Below, one piece after another: positions 43,111 through 51,406 of a stretch of DNA of 54,787 nucleotides. Source of the DNA: Pseudomonadota bacterium (GTDB lineage: Bacteria; Pseudomonadota; Alphaproteobacteria; Rhizobiales; Hyphomicrobiaceae). Below the pieces are notes generated by a model that did no database searches, was not told where the DNA came from, and worked only from the letters and a program-made list of their open reading frames with translations. The position numbers and the translations under genes were made by a program. The first letter of the stretch is position 1, and each line of letters opens with the position of its first letter. The stretch covers positions 1 to 54,787 of the forward strand of contig JAFAFW010000090.1 in assembly GCA_023423275.1 (NCBI GenBank), read 5' to 3'.

Positions 43111-43843
43111 GCGACAGCTTCTTGGTTGTGCGTTTGGGTGTCGCAACGTCGAACTGTACGCCCTCGCGGGCCAGCAATGCACTGGCGGCGGCCTGTTCGG
43201 CCTGACGTTTGGAGGCCCCCTCGCCGCGCGCCGGCTTGCGTCCGTTGATGTGCACCTCCGTGATGAAGTGTGGTGCGTGATCGGGACCGGTACGGGAGAC
43301 CGCAACGTACTCGGGAAGCTCCAGGCCGCGTCCTTGCGCCCATTCCTGCAGCGCCGATTTGGGATCCGCGACGGCGTGCGGCAGTTCCTCGATCTGGGCG
43401 CCCCACAGTTTGCGCACGACCGTCCGCGCGACATCGAAACCAGCCTCGACGAACACCGCGCCAAGCAACGCCTCGACGGCATCGGCAAGGATGGTTTCCT
43501 TCTCGCGGCCGCCGCTTTCGTCCTCGCTTTCGCTCAGGATGAGAAACGAGCCCAGCCCGAGCCGCCGCGCCACGACGCTGCATGCGGCGCCGCGAACCAG
43601 TCTGTTGTAGCGGCGCGCCAATTCACCTTCATTGGCTTCCGGATAGGCCTCATGCAGCATTTCGGCGACCGCAAGTCCGAGGACTCGATCGCCGATGAAC
43701 TCGAGCCGCTCGTTGTCGTGCTGCATGCCGCGCTGGGACCGGACACTGGCATGCGTCAAGGCGCGATCCAGCAACTCGCGGCCCTTGAAAGAATAGCCCA
43801 GCCGCTTCTCTAGCTCAGTCGTCGTCTTTTTCGGGCGTCTCAC
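43103..43843 (-). CDS. rnc: Ribonuclease III
   Basis: Double-strand-specific endonuclease that processes rRNA and structured messages. 246 residues. The signature NERLEFIGDRVLGLAVAEML and the second acidic cluster ILADAVEALLGAVFVEAG carry the four metal ligands; a dsRNA-binding domain follows (DPKSALQEWAQGRG ... ASKRQAEQAAASALL). It starts with GTG at 43843, six bases after the lepB stop, without a strong ribosome site, so it probably depends on coupling. Confidence 0.97.
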   Translation of the reverse strand: MRRPKKTTTELEKRLGYSFKGRELLDRALTHASVRSQRGMQHDNERLEFIGDRVLGLAVAEMLHEAYPEANEGELARRYNRLVRGAACSVVARRLGLGSFLILSESEDESGGREKETILADAVEALLGAVFVEAGFDVARTVVRKLWGAQIEELPHAVADPKSALQEWAQGRGLELPEYVAVSRTGPDHAPHFITEVHINGRKPARGEGASKRQAEQAAASALLAREGVQFDVATPKRTTKKLSHG

Positions 43844-43849
43844 GTGGGT

Positions 43850-44620
43850 TCAGCGCACCATGGTGAAAAACCTGTTCCAGCGGATATCCCAGGGCCAAGT
43901 CCAGGGGGCGTAGAGGGGGAAGGCGTCCGGATCATCGAAGGCGCCGGAGAAGAAGATGATCTCGGCCCGGCCGACGAAGTTCTCGAAGGGTACGAAGCCG
44001 ACGCCCCATTGGGCGCGGCTGTCCGTCGAGTTGTCCCGGTTGTCGCCCATCATGAAGTAGTGGTTGGCCGGAACCTTGAATACGCCGGTGTTGTCGAACG
44101 CGCCGTTGGGCTCGGCATCAAGCACCTTGTACTTGACGCCATTGGGAAGTGTTTCCTCGTACTGGGGAATTCTGCGCACGATCCCATCGTCCTCGCGCGT
44201 TACAAAATCACCGACGCGAGTCTTGGGAACTGGCGTGCCGTTGATGTAGAGCACGCCCTGGCGCATCTGAATTTCGTCGCCCGGCAATCCGATTACCCGC
44301 TTGATGTAATCGGTCGAGTTGTCCCGCGGCAGCTTGAAAACGGCGACATCGCCCCTCTCAGGTGGGGCCGACCAGACGCGGCCCGGAAACAGGTTCACCC
44401 CGAACGGGAACGAGTAGCGGCTGTAGCCGTAGGACAGCTTGGAGACGAACAGATAGTCGCCAACCAGCAGCGTCGATTTCATCGAGCCGGATGGGATGTT
44501 GAACGGCTGGTAGAAAAACACCCGCACGATCATGGCAAGCGCGAGCGCCTGGATGATGATCTTGACGGTCTCCCACCAGCCGCTCTCATGCTTTTTGCCG
44601 GTGTCGGTGTTCAAGCTCAT
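43850..44620 (-). CDS. lepB: Signal peptidase I
   Basis: Cleaves signal peptides of exported proteins at the periplasmic face. 256 residues: an N-terminal transmembrane helix (about 17-37), the catalytic Ser in PSGSMKSTLLVGD, the catalytic Lys in DYIKRVIGLPGD and the late box FMMGDNRDNSTDSR. A promoter candidate lies just upstream (44681-44708). First of the tightly spaced lepB-rnc-era-recO set. Confidence 0.97.
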   Translation of the reverse strand: MSLNTDTGKKHESGWWETVKIIIQALALAMIVRVFFYQPFNIPSGSMKSTLLVGDYLFVSKLSYGYSRYSFPFGVNLFPGRVWSAPPERGDVAVFKLPRDNSTDYIKRVIGLPGDEIQMRQGVLYINGTPVPKTRVGDFVTREDDGIVRRIPQYEETLPNGVKYKVLDAEPNGAFDNTGVFKVPANHYFMMGDNRDNSTDSRAQWGVGFVPFENFVGRAEIIFFSGAFDDPDAFPLYAPWTWPWDIRWNRFFTMVR

Positions 44621-44680
44621 GTCGTGCTCCTCGGTGGTGCTCCGATGACGCCGGAGCAGCCCGCAGTCAATCCCGGCCCG

Positions 44681-44708
44681 CTATAGCCCTTCGCGACTCG
44701 TCACGCAA
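44681..44708 (-). promoter_or_regulatory. Putative lepB promoter
   Basis: On the minus strand TTGCGT (44708-44703) and CTATAG (44686-44681) are 16 bases apart, close to the alphaproteobacterial housekeeping consensus TTGAC / CTATA. It lies in the 118-base gap between acpS and lepB, the only sizeable gap in this gene run. Confidence 0.4.
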
Positions 44709-44738
44709 ACATGACACAATCGGGCTTCCACTGCTCAG

Positions 44739-45149
44739 TCACGCTACACGTTCGGAAGGCACGGCCGAAATGATGACAAAGGCCTGCGCCAGCGGGTAGT
44801 CATCCGTCAATGTCAAATCGATGCGCGCCGAGAAGCCCGCGGGAGTGATGTGCCGAAGCTGTTCTGCCGCGCCGCCCGTCAGAACCATCGTTGGACGGCC
44901 CGACGGCAGATTGATGACGCCCATGTCGCGCCAGAACACACCTTTTCTCAATCCTGTCCCGAGCGCCTTCGAGCAGGCTTCCTTGGCCGCAAACCGCTTG
45001 GCGTAGGAGGCGGCTCGCTGAGTGCGGCGGTCGGACTTCGCGCGCTCGACCTCGGTGAAAACGCGATCAAGGAACCGGTCGCCGAACCGCCCGAGCGTGC
45101 GTTCGATGCGATCGATGTCGATGATGTCGTTGCCGATGCCGAGAATCAT
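44739..45149 (-). CDS. acpS: Holo-[acyl-carrier-protein] synthase AcpS
   Basis: Transfers 4'-phosphopantetheine from CoA to acyl carrier protein. 136 residues. MILGIGNDIIDIDRIERTL with the metal-binding Asp and FAAKEACSKALGTGL with the second acidic ligand are characteristic. Six bases after pdxJ; the pdxJ-acpS pair is conserved in proteobacteria. Confidence 0.97.
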   Translation of the reverse strand: MILGIGNDIIDIDRIERTLGRFGDRFLDRVFTEVERAKSDRRTQRAASYAKRFAAKEACSKALGTGLRKGVFWRDMGVINLPSGRPTMVLTGGAAEQLRHITPAGFSARIDLTLTDDYPLAQAFVIISAVPSERVA

Positions 45150-45155
45150 AGTGGG

Positions 45156-45938
45156 TCAGGCGCTGCGACGGCCTGTGACGCTTGCGCGCGCCTCGTCCAT
45201 CAGCACGCGCATCCGCCGCACAGCCGAGTGCAAGCCGCCGAAAATCGCTTCGCCGATCAGGAAATGACCGATGTTGAGCTCCACGATCTGTGGGATGCGG
45301 GCCACGGGTGCGACCGTGTTGTAGGTCAGTCCGTGCCCAGCGTGCACTTCGATGCCCGCATCGGCGGCGATGCGCGCGCCGTTGCGCAGGCGCTCCAATT
45401 CCTGGGCCGCCCCTTTGGCGTCGTCGTCCAGTGCATGATCGCAATAGCGGCCGGTATGCAGCTCGACGATGTCGGCTCCGACCGTGGCCGCGGCCTCGAT
45501 CTGCCGCGGATCGGCTTCGATAAACAGGGACACGCGGATCCCGGCGTCCTTGAGCTTGGCCGCATAGGCGGTCAGGTTTTCGCGTCCGCCAGCGACGTCG
45601 AGCCCGCCTTCGGTGGTGCGTTCCTCGCGTTTTTCCGGAACCAGACAGCAGGCGTTCGGCACATGGCGCAGCGCAATGGCCAGCATCTCATCGGTCGCGG
45701 CCATTTCGAGGTTGAGCGGCCGGGTCAGCTCGGCCTTGAGCCGGGCGATATCCTGATCGGAAATATGACGCCGATCCTCGCGCAAGTGCGCGGTGATGCC
45801 GTCGGCCCCCGCCTCTATCGCCAGATGGGCGGCGCGCAATGGGTCGGGATGCCGGCCGCCGCGCGCATTGCGGATGGTGGCCACATGGTCGATGTTCACG
45901 CCAAGGCGCTGGAAGGGACTATCCGGAAACTGGGTCAT
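45156..45938 (-). CDS. pdxJ: Pyridoxine 5'-phosphate synthase PdxJ
   Basis: Condenses DXP with 3-amino-2-oxopropyl phosphate (from the PdxA reaction) to pyridoxine 5'-phosphate. 260-residue TIM barrel. LGVNIDHVATIRNARGG, GITAHLREDRRHI, LEMAATDEML and GHGLTYNTV are all typical. Its pathway partner PdxA is in the same window but a separate operon. 56 bases after the rsh stop. Confidence 0.97.
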   Translation of the reverse strand: MTQFPDSPFQRLGVNIDHVATIRNARGGRHPDPLRAAHLAIEAGADGITAHLREDRRHISDQDIARLKAELTRPLNLEMAATDEMLAIALRHVPNACCLVPEKREERTTEGGLDVAGGRENLTAYAAKLKDAGIRVSLFIEADPRQIEAAATVGADIVELHTGRYCDHALDDDAKGAAQELERLRNGARIAADAGIEVHAGHGLTYNTVAPVARIPQIVELNIGHFLIGEAIFGGLHSAVRRMRVLMDEARASVTGRRSA

Positions 45939-45994
45939 CGGACTGTTCTTCTCCTCCTGCTGACCTCAGGCAACCGTCTGCCTGATATCGCCGT

Positions 45995-48226
45995 TCAATC
46001 GAACGAGCGCTCCACATTGCTGACGACCGGCTTCGATCGCAAGCCTGCAATGATCCGGTTGAGATGCTCCAGATCCCAAACTTCGACCTCGATGGTCATT
46101 TCCGTGAAATCCGAAGCCCGCCGCGTCATGCGCAGATTATCTATATTACCGTCAGCCTCGCCGATCACCTGGGCGATCTGAGCCAGCGTGCCGGGCTCGT
46201 TGATCACGGTAACGACGAGGCGCGCGGGAAACCGCTCCGGGCGATCCGGCGAGATGTCCCAGGTGACGTCCACCCAGCTCTGATGCTCGAAATCCTTCAG
46301 ACGCGGCGAATGGATCTGGAAGATGCGGATGCCTTCGCTGGGCAGCAGTACACCGACGATACGGTCGCCGGGCACTGCACCGCCTTCCTCGAAGGTCACC
46401 GGTACGTCATTGCGCAGGCCCCGGATCGGTACGCCGCCGCGCCGCTTCCCGCCGTCCGCGCCATTGCCAAGCCGGAACTTGAGGCCCATCACCTTGCTGA
46501 GATTGAACCAGCCTTCCTGGCCTTCGGCACGATCCTGGCGGTTCTTGGGCTTATGCGGCGCGGCCGGGCGCTCCGTTGCAGCCTCCGGCGCGATGGCCCG
46601 CACCACATCCTGAATGGTCAATTCGCTGCGGCCGACCGCGGCCAACGTATCCTCGACGGTCTTATGGCCGAGCCGCGGAAGAACCTTCTTCAACTTCTCG
46701 TCGCTGTAGGCGATGCGGGAATTATCGAGGTGAGCCGTCAGAAGCCTGCGTCCGAGTTCGGAATACTGGCGTCGCAGCGCATCGCGGGAGGCGCGGCGGA
46801 TGGCCGACCGGGCGCGGCCGGTGACGGCCAGCCGTTCCCATGCGGCAGGCGGGGTCTGGCCAGCGGCGGTTAGCACATGGACCTCATCGCCGTTGCGCAG
46901 GACGGTCGACAGCGGCATCTGGCGGCCGTTGATGAGCACGCCGACGGTCGAATTTCCAACGTCGGTATGAACGGCGTAGGCGAAATCGATCGGCGTCGCG
47001 CCCCGCGGCAGCGCAATCAGGCGGCCTTTCGGCGAAAAGCAGAAGACCTGATCGTGGAACAGCTCGAGCTTGGTATGCTCGAGGAATTCTTCCGGATTGT
47101 TGCCGTCGAGAAGGGTCTCCACCAGGCGGCGCAGCCACATGTAAGGCCCGCTGTCCTTATCGTAGGTGACCTGGGCGCCGCCGGTGCCGTTGGTCTGATC
47201 CTTATAGAGCGCGTGCGCGGCAACGCCGTATTCCGCGATGTGATGCATCGCGCGCGTCCTAAGCTGCAGCTCGACGCGCTGGTGCCGGGGGCCGACGACC
47301 GTGGTGTGGATCGACTGGTAGTTGTTCTGCTTCGGAGTCGAGATGTAATCCTTGAACCGTCCGGGCACGGTGCTCCAGGTCGTGTGCACCACGCCGAGCG
47401 CGCGATAGCAGTCCGCCACGCTGTTCAGGATCACGCGGAAGCCGAAGATATCGGAGAGCTGCTCCAGCGAGATCTGCTTGTTCTGCATCTTGCGCCAGAT
47501 CGCATAGGGCTTCTTCTCGCGCCCGGAGACCTCGGCCTTGATGGTGGCCTCCGCGAGCTTGACCATCAGGGCCGCGCGGATCTCCTCGACGATGCCACGA
47601 TTGCGTTCCCTGAGATTGGCGAGCCGGCTGGTGACGGTCTTGTAGGCTTCCGGGTGCAGCCAGCGGAAGGCGTGGTCTTCCAGCTCCTCGCGCAAGGCCT
47701 GCATGCCCATGCGCCCGGCCAGCGGCGCATAGATGTCGAGCGTTTCCTGAGAGATGCGCGCGCGGGTATCCGGCTTGACGTATTCCAGCGTCCGCATGTT
47801 GTGCAGACGGTCCGCCAGCTTCACCAGCAGGACGCGGATATCGCTCGATATGGCGATCAGAAGCTTGCGGAAATTCTCGGCCTGCTCGGCGCGCTTGGAG
47901 ACGAGATCGAGCCGTTTGATCTTCGTCAGGCCGTCGACAAGGGCCCCGATTTCCGGGCCAAAGAGCTGGTCGATCTCGGCGCGCGTCGCCTCTGTGTCCT
48001 CAATGACGTCGTGCAGCAGCGCGGTGGCGATGGTGGCGTCGTCGAGCTTCAGGTCGGTGAGGATCGCGGCGACTTCGAGGGGATGCGAGAAGTACGGGTC
48101 GCCGGACGCACGCTTCTGATGGCTGTGCGCCTTCATGGCGTAGACGTAGGCGCGATTGAGCAGCGCCTCGTCCGCCTTGGTGTCATAATTGAGGACGCGT
48201 TCGACGAGCTCGTACTGGCGCATCAT
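45995..48226 (-). CDS. rsh: Bifunctional (p)ppGpp synthetase/hydrolase Rsh (RelA/SpoT)
   Basis: Makes and degrades (p)ppGpp to run the stringent response. 743 residues in the usual order: HD hydrolase (HDVIEDT, His72/Asp73), synthetase (FGFRVIL, GRFKDYISTPKQNNYQSIHTTV), TGS (FSPKGRLIALPRGATPIDFAYAVH), helical/zinc-finger-like part, and a C-terminal ACT domain (VTVINEPGTLAQIAQVIGEADGNI). The RFKD motif in the synthetase is the bifunctional type rather than the RelA ExDD type. Start is ATG ATG at 48226/48223; the longer reading upstream is rejected. Usual neighbour of rpoZ. Confidence 0.96.
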   Translation of the reverse strand: MMRQYELVERVLNYDTKADEALLNRAYVYAMKAHSHQKRASGDPYFSHPLEVAAILTDLKLDDATIATALLHDVIEDTEATRAEIDQLFGPEIGALVDGLTKIKRLDLVSKRAEQAENFRKLLIAISSDIRVLLVKLADRLHNMRTLEYVKPDTRARISQETLDIYAPLAGRMGMQALREELEDHAFRWLHPEAYKTVTSRLANLRERNRGIVEEIRAALMVKLAEATIKAEVSGREKKPYAIWRKMQNKQISLEQLSDIFGFRVILNSVADCYRALGVVHTTWSTVPGRFKDYISTPKQNNYQSIHTTVVGPRHQRVELQLRTRAMHHIAEYGVAAHALYKDQTNGTGGAQVTYDKDSGPYMWLRRLVETLLDGNNPEEFLEHTKLELFHDQVFCFSPKGRLIALPRGATPIDFAYAVHTDVGNSTVGVLINGRQMPLSTVLRNGDEVHVLTAAGQTPPAAWERLAVTGRARSAIRRASRDALRRQYSELGRRLLTAHLDNSRIAYSDEKLKKVLPRLGHKTVEDTLAAVGRSELTIQDVVRAIAPEAATERPAAPHKPKNRQDRAEGQEGWFNLSKVMGLKFRLGNGADGGKRRGGVPIRGLRNDVPVTFEEGGAVPGDRIVGVLLPSEGIRIFQIHSPRLKDFEHQSWVDVTWDISPDRPERFPARLVVTVINEPGTLAQIAQVIGEADGNIDNLRMTRRASDFTEMTIEVEVWDLEHLNRIIAGLRSKPVVSNVERSFD

Positions 48227-48229
48227 GAC

Positions 48230-48287
48230 GGGCGCCCTTCCCGAGCCTTGGACGTGTCGGCGCGCAACGTCGCGGGCACCCTTCCCG
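48230..48287. repeat. Short imperfect direct repeat in the rpoZ-rsh gap
   Basis: GGGCGCCCTTCCCG (48230-48243) and GGGCACCCTTCCCG (48274-48287) differ at one base. The first copy overlaps the rsh ribosome-site region. No function is evident; it may be chance. Confidence 0.35.
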
Positions 48288-48322
48288 TTAGGCGGCACCC
48301 ATGACCGAAGCCGGCCGAAACC

Positions 48323-48751
48323 TCAGCGCCCGTTCCGGCCTCCGCCATTTCCGCCCAGCGCTGCTGAAGGTTCCGTCGGGGTCAGGCTTTCCATGCCGCG
48401 AAGGAGCTGTTCTTCCGTCAGAACATCCACCACCGTGTCGCTCGACTGATCGTCGCGGCCCAGCAGTGGTGTGCGGCGGTCCGGAGTCATCACCGGTGCT
48501 GCACCGGCTTCCGGCTCGTCCACCTCGACGTTCTTCTGGATCGAGTGGATGAGGCCTTCGCGCAGGTCGTCCGGCGGGATCATCTCGTCGGCGATTTCGC
48601 GCAAAGCAACGACGGGGTTCTTGTCGTTTTCCTGCTCGACCGTCATCGGGCTGCCGTTGGTGATGGAGCGGGCACGATGCGCAGCGAGCAGCACGAGCTC
48701 GAAGCGGTTCGGAACCTTGTCGACGCAATCTTCAACGGTAACGCGAGCCAT
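48323..48751 (-). CDS. rpoZ: DNA-directed RNA polymerase omega subunit
   Basis: Promotes beta' folding and assembly of RNA polymerase; influences (p)ppGpp response. 142 residues. MARVTVEDCVDKVPNRFELVLLAAHRAR and the NPVVALREIAD region form the conserved omega fold; the C-terminal ~60 residues are an acidic/Gly-rich extension common in alphaproteobacteria. Placed upstream of rsh, with 96 bases between. Confidence 0.97.
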   Translation of the reverse strand: MARVTVEDCVDKVPNRFELVLLAAHRARSITNGSPMTVEQENDKNPVVALREIADEMIPPDDLREGLIHSIQKNVEVDEPEAGAAPVMTPDRRTPLLGRDDQSSDTVVDVLTEEQLLRGMESLTPTEPSAALGGNGGGRNGR

Positions 48752-48818
48752 GACTATGCCCTCTCAATCAAATCAGAGCCGGGGCATACGTAAGCTGCCC
48801 GACTTAACCCTCTGGTTC

Positions 48819-49373
48819 TCAGGATTCGCCTTCATGGCACGAAATCCAGTTTGGATCAATGACCCGCCGTACACCGCGACGTTGCGACCCGAGCCGGGAG
48901 ACCAAGGTACTCGCCCGGACGTTGAGTGCCGGATGGTGCCATTTGGGCATCACTTCTGAGACCGGAACGAGAACAAATGCGCGCTTGTGCGCCTCTGGAT
49001 GAGGAAGGATCAAACGCCCGCGTGTTCTCCGGCCGGGCGGCCATGCGATCACCGTGCCACCGAAATCGACGATATCCAGATCCAGGGTCCGTGGCCCCCA
49101 GTGGACGCCCAGACGGCGCCCGGAGTTCCTCTCAATCGCTTTGAGGAAACGGAGCAAAGCTGCTGGCGCAACGTTGATTTTTGCCAGAACCACGGCATTC
49201 AGATAGGATGCCTGGCGGACACCGCCGATGGGGGCGGTGACGTAGAGCGACGAGACGCGCACGATATCGATGCCATGGTCGCGCAATTGAATTACCGCGG
49301 TCCGCAAAGTGTCGATTGGTCGGCCCCACGGTCCGCTCAAATTGGCGCCTAAAGCAATCAGTGCAAATCTCAT
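48819..49373 (-). CDS. folK: 2-amino-4-hydroxy-6-hydroxymethyldihydropteridine pyrophosphokinase
   Basis: Pyrophosphorylates 6-hydroxymethyl-dihydropterin in folate synthesis. 184 residues. ALIALGANLSGPWG, VSSLYVTAPIGGVRQASYLNAVV and the signature RRLGVHWGPRTLDLDIVDFG are clear, then LILPHPEAHKRAFVLVP. I chose the ATG at 49373 so that MRFALIALGAN is the N-terminus; the reading extends ten codons upstream. The C-terminal ~25 residues beyond the usual end (from about 150) are Arg/Ser-rich. Divergent from the NYN gene. Confidence 0.95.
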   Translation of the reverse strand: MRFALIALGANLSGPWGRPIDTLRTAVIQLRDHGIDIVRVSSLYVTAPIGGVRQASYLNAVVLAKINVAPAALLRFLKAIERNSGRRLGVHWGPRTLDLDIVDFGGTVIAWPPGRRTRGRLILPHPEAHKRAFVLVPVSEVMPKWHHPALNVRASTLVSRLGSQRRGVRRVIDPNWISCHEGES

Positions 49374-49580
49374 TACGCATCCGAGATTCATTTGTTCGCG
49401 CAATATGTTTTTCTTTGTGGTGCGCGGGGTGATCTGTCACAAAAAGACCGAATCGTTAATCACGGTGTCAAATCATGCTGATGTGAACTTACACGGATAA
49501 GATATCAAGCTGTTTTGTTCACGTTGAGACTATGTCGGTGCGGGGAGTACGACGCCAAGGATTTGCTCCCGAGGTGAAGA

Positions 49581-50207
49581 ATGCATTTTTATCAGAATGA
49601 ACGGATTGTGCTGTTTATCGACGGCGCAAACCTGTATGCGACGGCCAAGGCTCTGGGGTTCGATATCGACTATAAGAGGCTTCTGTCCCTCTTCCGTCAG
49701 AAAGGGCAGTTGGTTCGCGCTCTGTACTACACGGCCCTGGCGGAAGATCAGGAATATTCCTCGATCCGCCCGCTCATCGATTGGCTGGACTACAACGGCT
49801 ACACGATGGTCACCAAGCCGACGAAGGAGTTCACCGACTCCACCGGCCGGCGCAAGATCAAGGGCAACATGGATATCGAACTGAGCGTCGATGCCATGCG
49901 CCTGTCCAAGAGCATAGACCATATCGTGCTGTTCTCCGGCGACGGTGATTTCCGCTCGCTCGTCGCGGCATTGCAGCAGGAAGGCCGACGCGTCAGCGTT
50001 GTCTCCACCCTGCAGACTCAGCCGCCGATGGTGGCCGATGAACTCCGGCGACAGGCGGATCAGTTCATCGATCTCGCCGGCATCGAGCAGTTCATCTGCC
50101 GGGATCAGTCCTCGCGGCCCGGGCGGACGGAGCGTGGCCAGTCCTCGCGGCGTGATTATCAGAAGGACGAGTTCGAGGACCAGGACGACCTGCCTGAGGA
50201 AGTCTGA
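49581..50207 (+). CDS. NYN-domain (LabA/DUF88-type) putative ribonuclease
   Basis: 208 residues, PIN-like fold. The acidic residues expected for metal-dependent RNA cleavage are present: Asp14 and Asn17 (FIDGANLY), Asp98 and Asp104 (NMDIELSVDAM), Asp121 and Asp123 (FSGDGDFRSLV). The last ~45 residues are a charged Arg/Gln/Glu/Asp tail, probably disordered and possibly RNA-binding. GAGGTGAAG lies close to the ATG. The UDGb gene starts 14 bases after its stop, so the two are likely co-transcribed. Family members' targets are mostly unknown. Confidence 0.9.
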   Translation: MHFYQNERIVLFIDGANLYATAKALGFDIDYKRLLSLFRQKGQLVRALYYTALAEDQEYSSIRPLIDWLDYNGYTMVTKPTKEFTDSTGRRKIKGNMDIELSVDAMRLSKSIDHIVLFSGDGDFRSLVAALQQEGRRVSVVSTLQTQPPMVADELRRQADQFIDLAGIEQFICRDQSSRPGRTERGQSSRRDYQKDEFEDQDDLPEEV

Positions 50208-50221
50208 CGCGAGGAGCGGGA

Positions 50222-50905
50222 ATGGCCGTTTCCATCGAGGTGCAGGCTCCCGCCAAGTTGTCCCTGTTGGCCGAGCCCGGGCATGACTGTCCCAACTGCC
50301 ACCGGTTGGTCGCCTACCGGCAGGCCAATCGTGCTGCGGAGCCCACGTGGTTCAACGGTCCCGTCCCGTCCTGGGGAAACACGAGCGCGCGCCTGTTGAT
50401 CGTGGGGTTGGCGCCGGGAGTGCGCGGGGCCAATCGGACCGGCAGGCCGTTTACGGGTGACTTTGCCGGTGAGCTTCTCTACCAGACGCTGACGGACTAC
50501 GGCTTCGCGGTCGGGCGGTATGGGGCAGACCCCGGCGACGGGCTCAAGCTGGCGGACTGCATGATCACCAATGCTGTGCGCTGTGTGCCGCCGCAGAACA
50601 AGCCGACGCCGGCCGAGATATCGACCTGCCGTCCGTTCCTGAGCGCGCGGATGGCGTCGCTCGGCAGCCTGGCCGCCATTGTCGCGCTGGGCCGGATCGC
50701 ACATGACAGCGTCCTGTCCGCCGTTGCCGCGCGAAAGGCCGCGTTCCCGTTTGCCCATGCGGCCCGCCACGAGCTGCGGCCGGGGCTCGTGCTGTTCGAT
50801 AGCTATCACTGCTCGCGCTACAATACGAACACCGGCAAGCTGACGCCGGAAATGTTCCAGGCGGTGTTCCGTGCAGTCCGCGGCTACCTTGGCTCGGCTC
50901 CGTAG
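50222..50905 (+). CDS. Uracil-DNA glycosylase, family 5 (UDGb type)
   Basis: Removes uracil, and in studied members hypoxanthine and ethenocytosine, from double-stranded DNA. 227 residues. GLAPGVRGANRTGRPFTGD (62-80) has the family-5 GLAPG with Ala in place of a catalytic Asp; the second motif is SYHCSRYNTNTG near the C-terminus. Cys23, Cys26, Cys121 and Cys136 are candidates for the 4Fe-4S ligands. It follows the NYN gene by 14 bases and is a different family from the UdgX at 40733. Confidence 0.92.
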   Translation: MAVSIEVQAPAKLSLLAEPGHDCPNCHRLVAYRQANRAAEPTWFNGPVPSWGNTSARLLIVGLAPGVRGANRTGRPFTGDFAGELLYQTLTDYGFAVGRYGADPGDGLKLADCMITNAVRCVPPQNKPTPAEISTCRPFLSARMASLGSLAAIVALGRIAHDSVLSAVAARKAAFPFAHAARHELRPGLVLFDSYHCSRYNTNTGKLTPEMFQAVFRAVRGYLGSAP

Positions 50906-51004
50906 CGCATACCCGCTGCCTTGAGTGGCCGTTGGAACCAAGCGGACCTCTGGCCGATTGTCTCAATGCGGAATGCCAGAGATCGTGAGGCCAGGGGATC
51001 GCTC

Positions 51005-51406
51005 ATGCTCGAAATCGCGCCGGAAAAAGTTGCGCACGTCATCATCAAAGCCCGTGAGTACGATGCCAAGGTTGCCGCCGCGAACCCGGACGACGGCAGT
51101 GGATCGGATGGCGAACCCATGGATGTGCTGGAGGAGCTGCCGGGTGATCTCGCGCGGCCCGAGCTGATCAGCTTCATCAACACGTTGAACGAGGACGAAC
51201 AGGCCAACTTGGTGGCACTGGCCTGGGTCGGCCGCGGTACTTTCGAGGCCGAAGAATTCGACGAGGCCGTCTCGACCGCGCGCCAGGAGCGCGTCAACGC
51301 GACGTCCAGCTACCTGCTCGGCATGCCGTTGCTCGCGAACGATCTCGAGGACGGGCTGGAGAAGCTCGGCTTTTCCGTCGAGGATATCGAGAGCGATCTT
51401 CTCTAG
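51005..51406 (+). CDS. DUF3775-family protein
   Basis: 133 residues. The N-terminus (LEIAPEKVAHVIIKAREYDAKVA) and the second half (LNEDEQANLVALAWVGRGTFEAEEFDEAV ... YLLGMPLLANDLEDGLEKLG) match the alphaproteobacterial DUF3775 pattern. Strongly acidic, no export signal, no known function. I chose the ATG at 51005 with AGGGG eight bases upstream; a longer reading from 50921 is less likely. Its TAG stop shares the palindrome CTAG with the stop of the convergent peroxiredoxin-like gene. Confidence 0.82.
   Translation: MLEIAPEKVAHVIIKAREYDAKVAAANPDDGSGSDGEPMDVLEELPGDLARPELISFINTLNEDEQANLVALAWVGRGTFEAEEFDEAVSTARQERVNATSSYLLGMPLLANDLEDGLEKLGFSVEDIESDLL

Noticed and set aside
43111..43488. N-terminal extension of Era by ~126 codons
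   Set aside because: It lies inside rnc in another frame; Era starts near its G1 motif as usual.
49374..49580. LexA-type boxes in front of the NYN-UDGb genes
   Set aside because: GTTC and GAAC occur (for example GTGAAC 49483 and GTTCAC 49517) but not with the seven-base direct spacing of alphaproteobacterial LexA sites.
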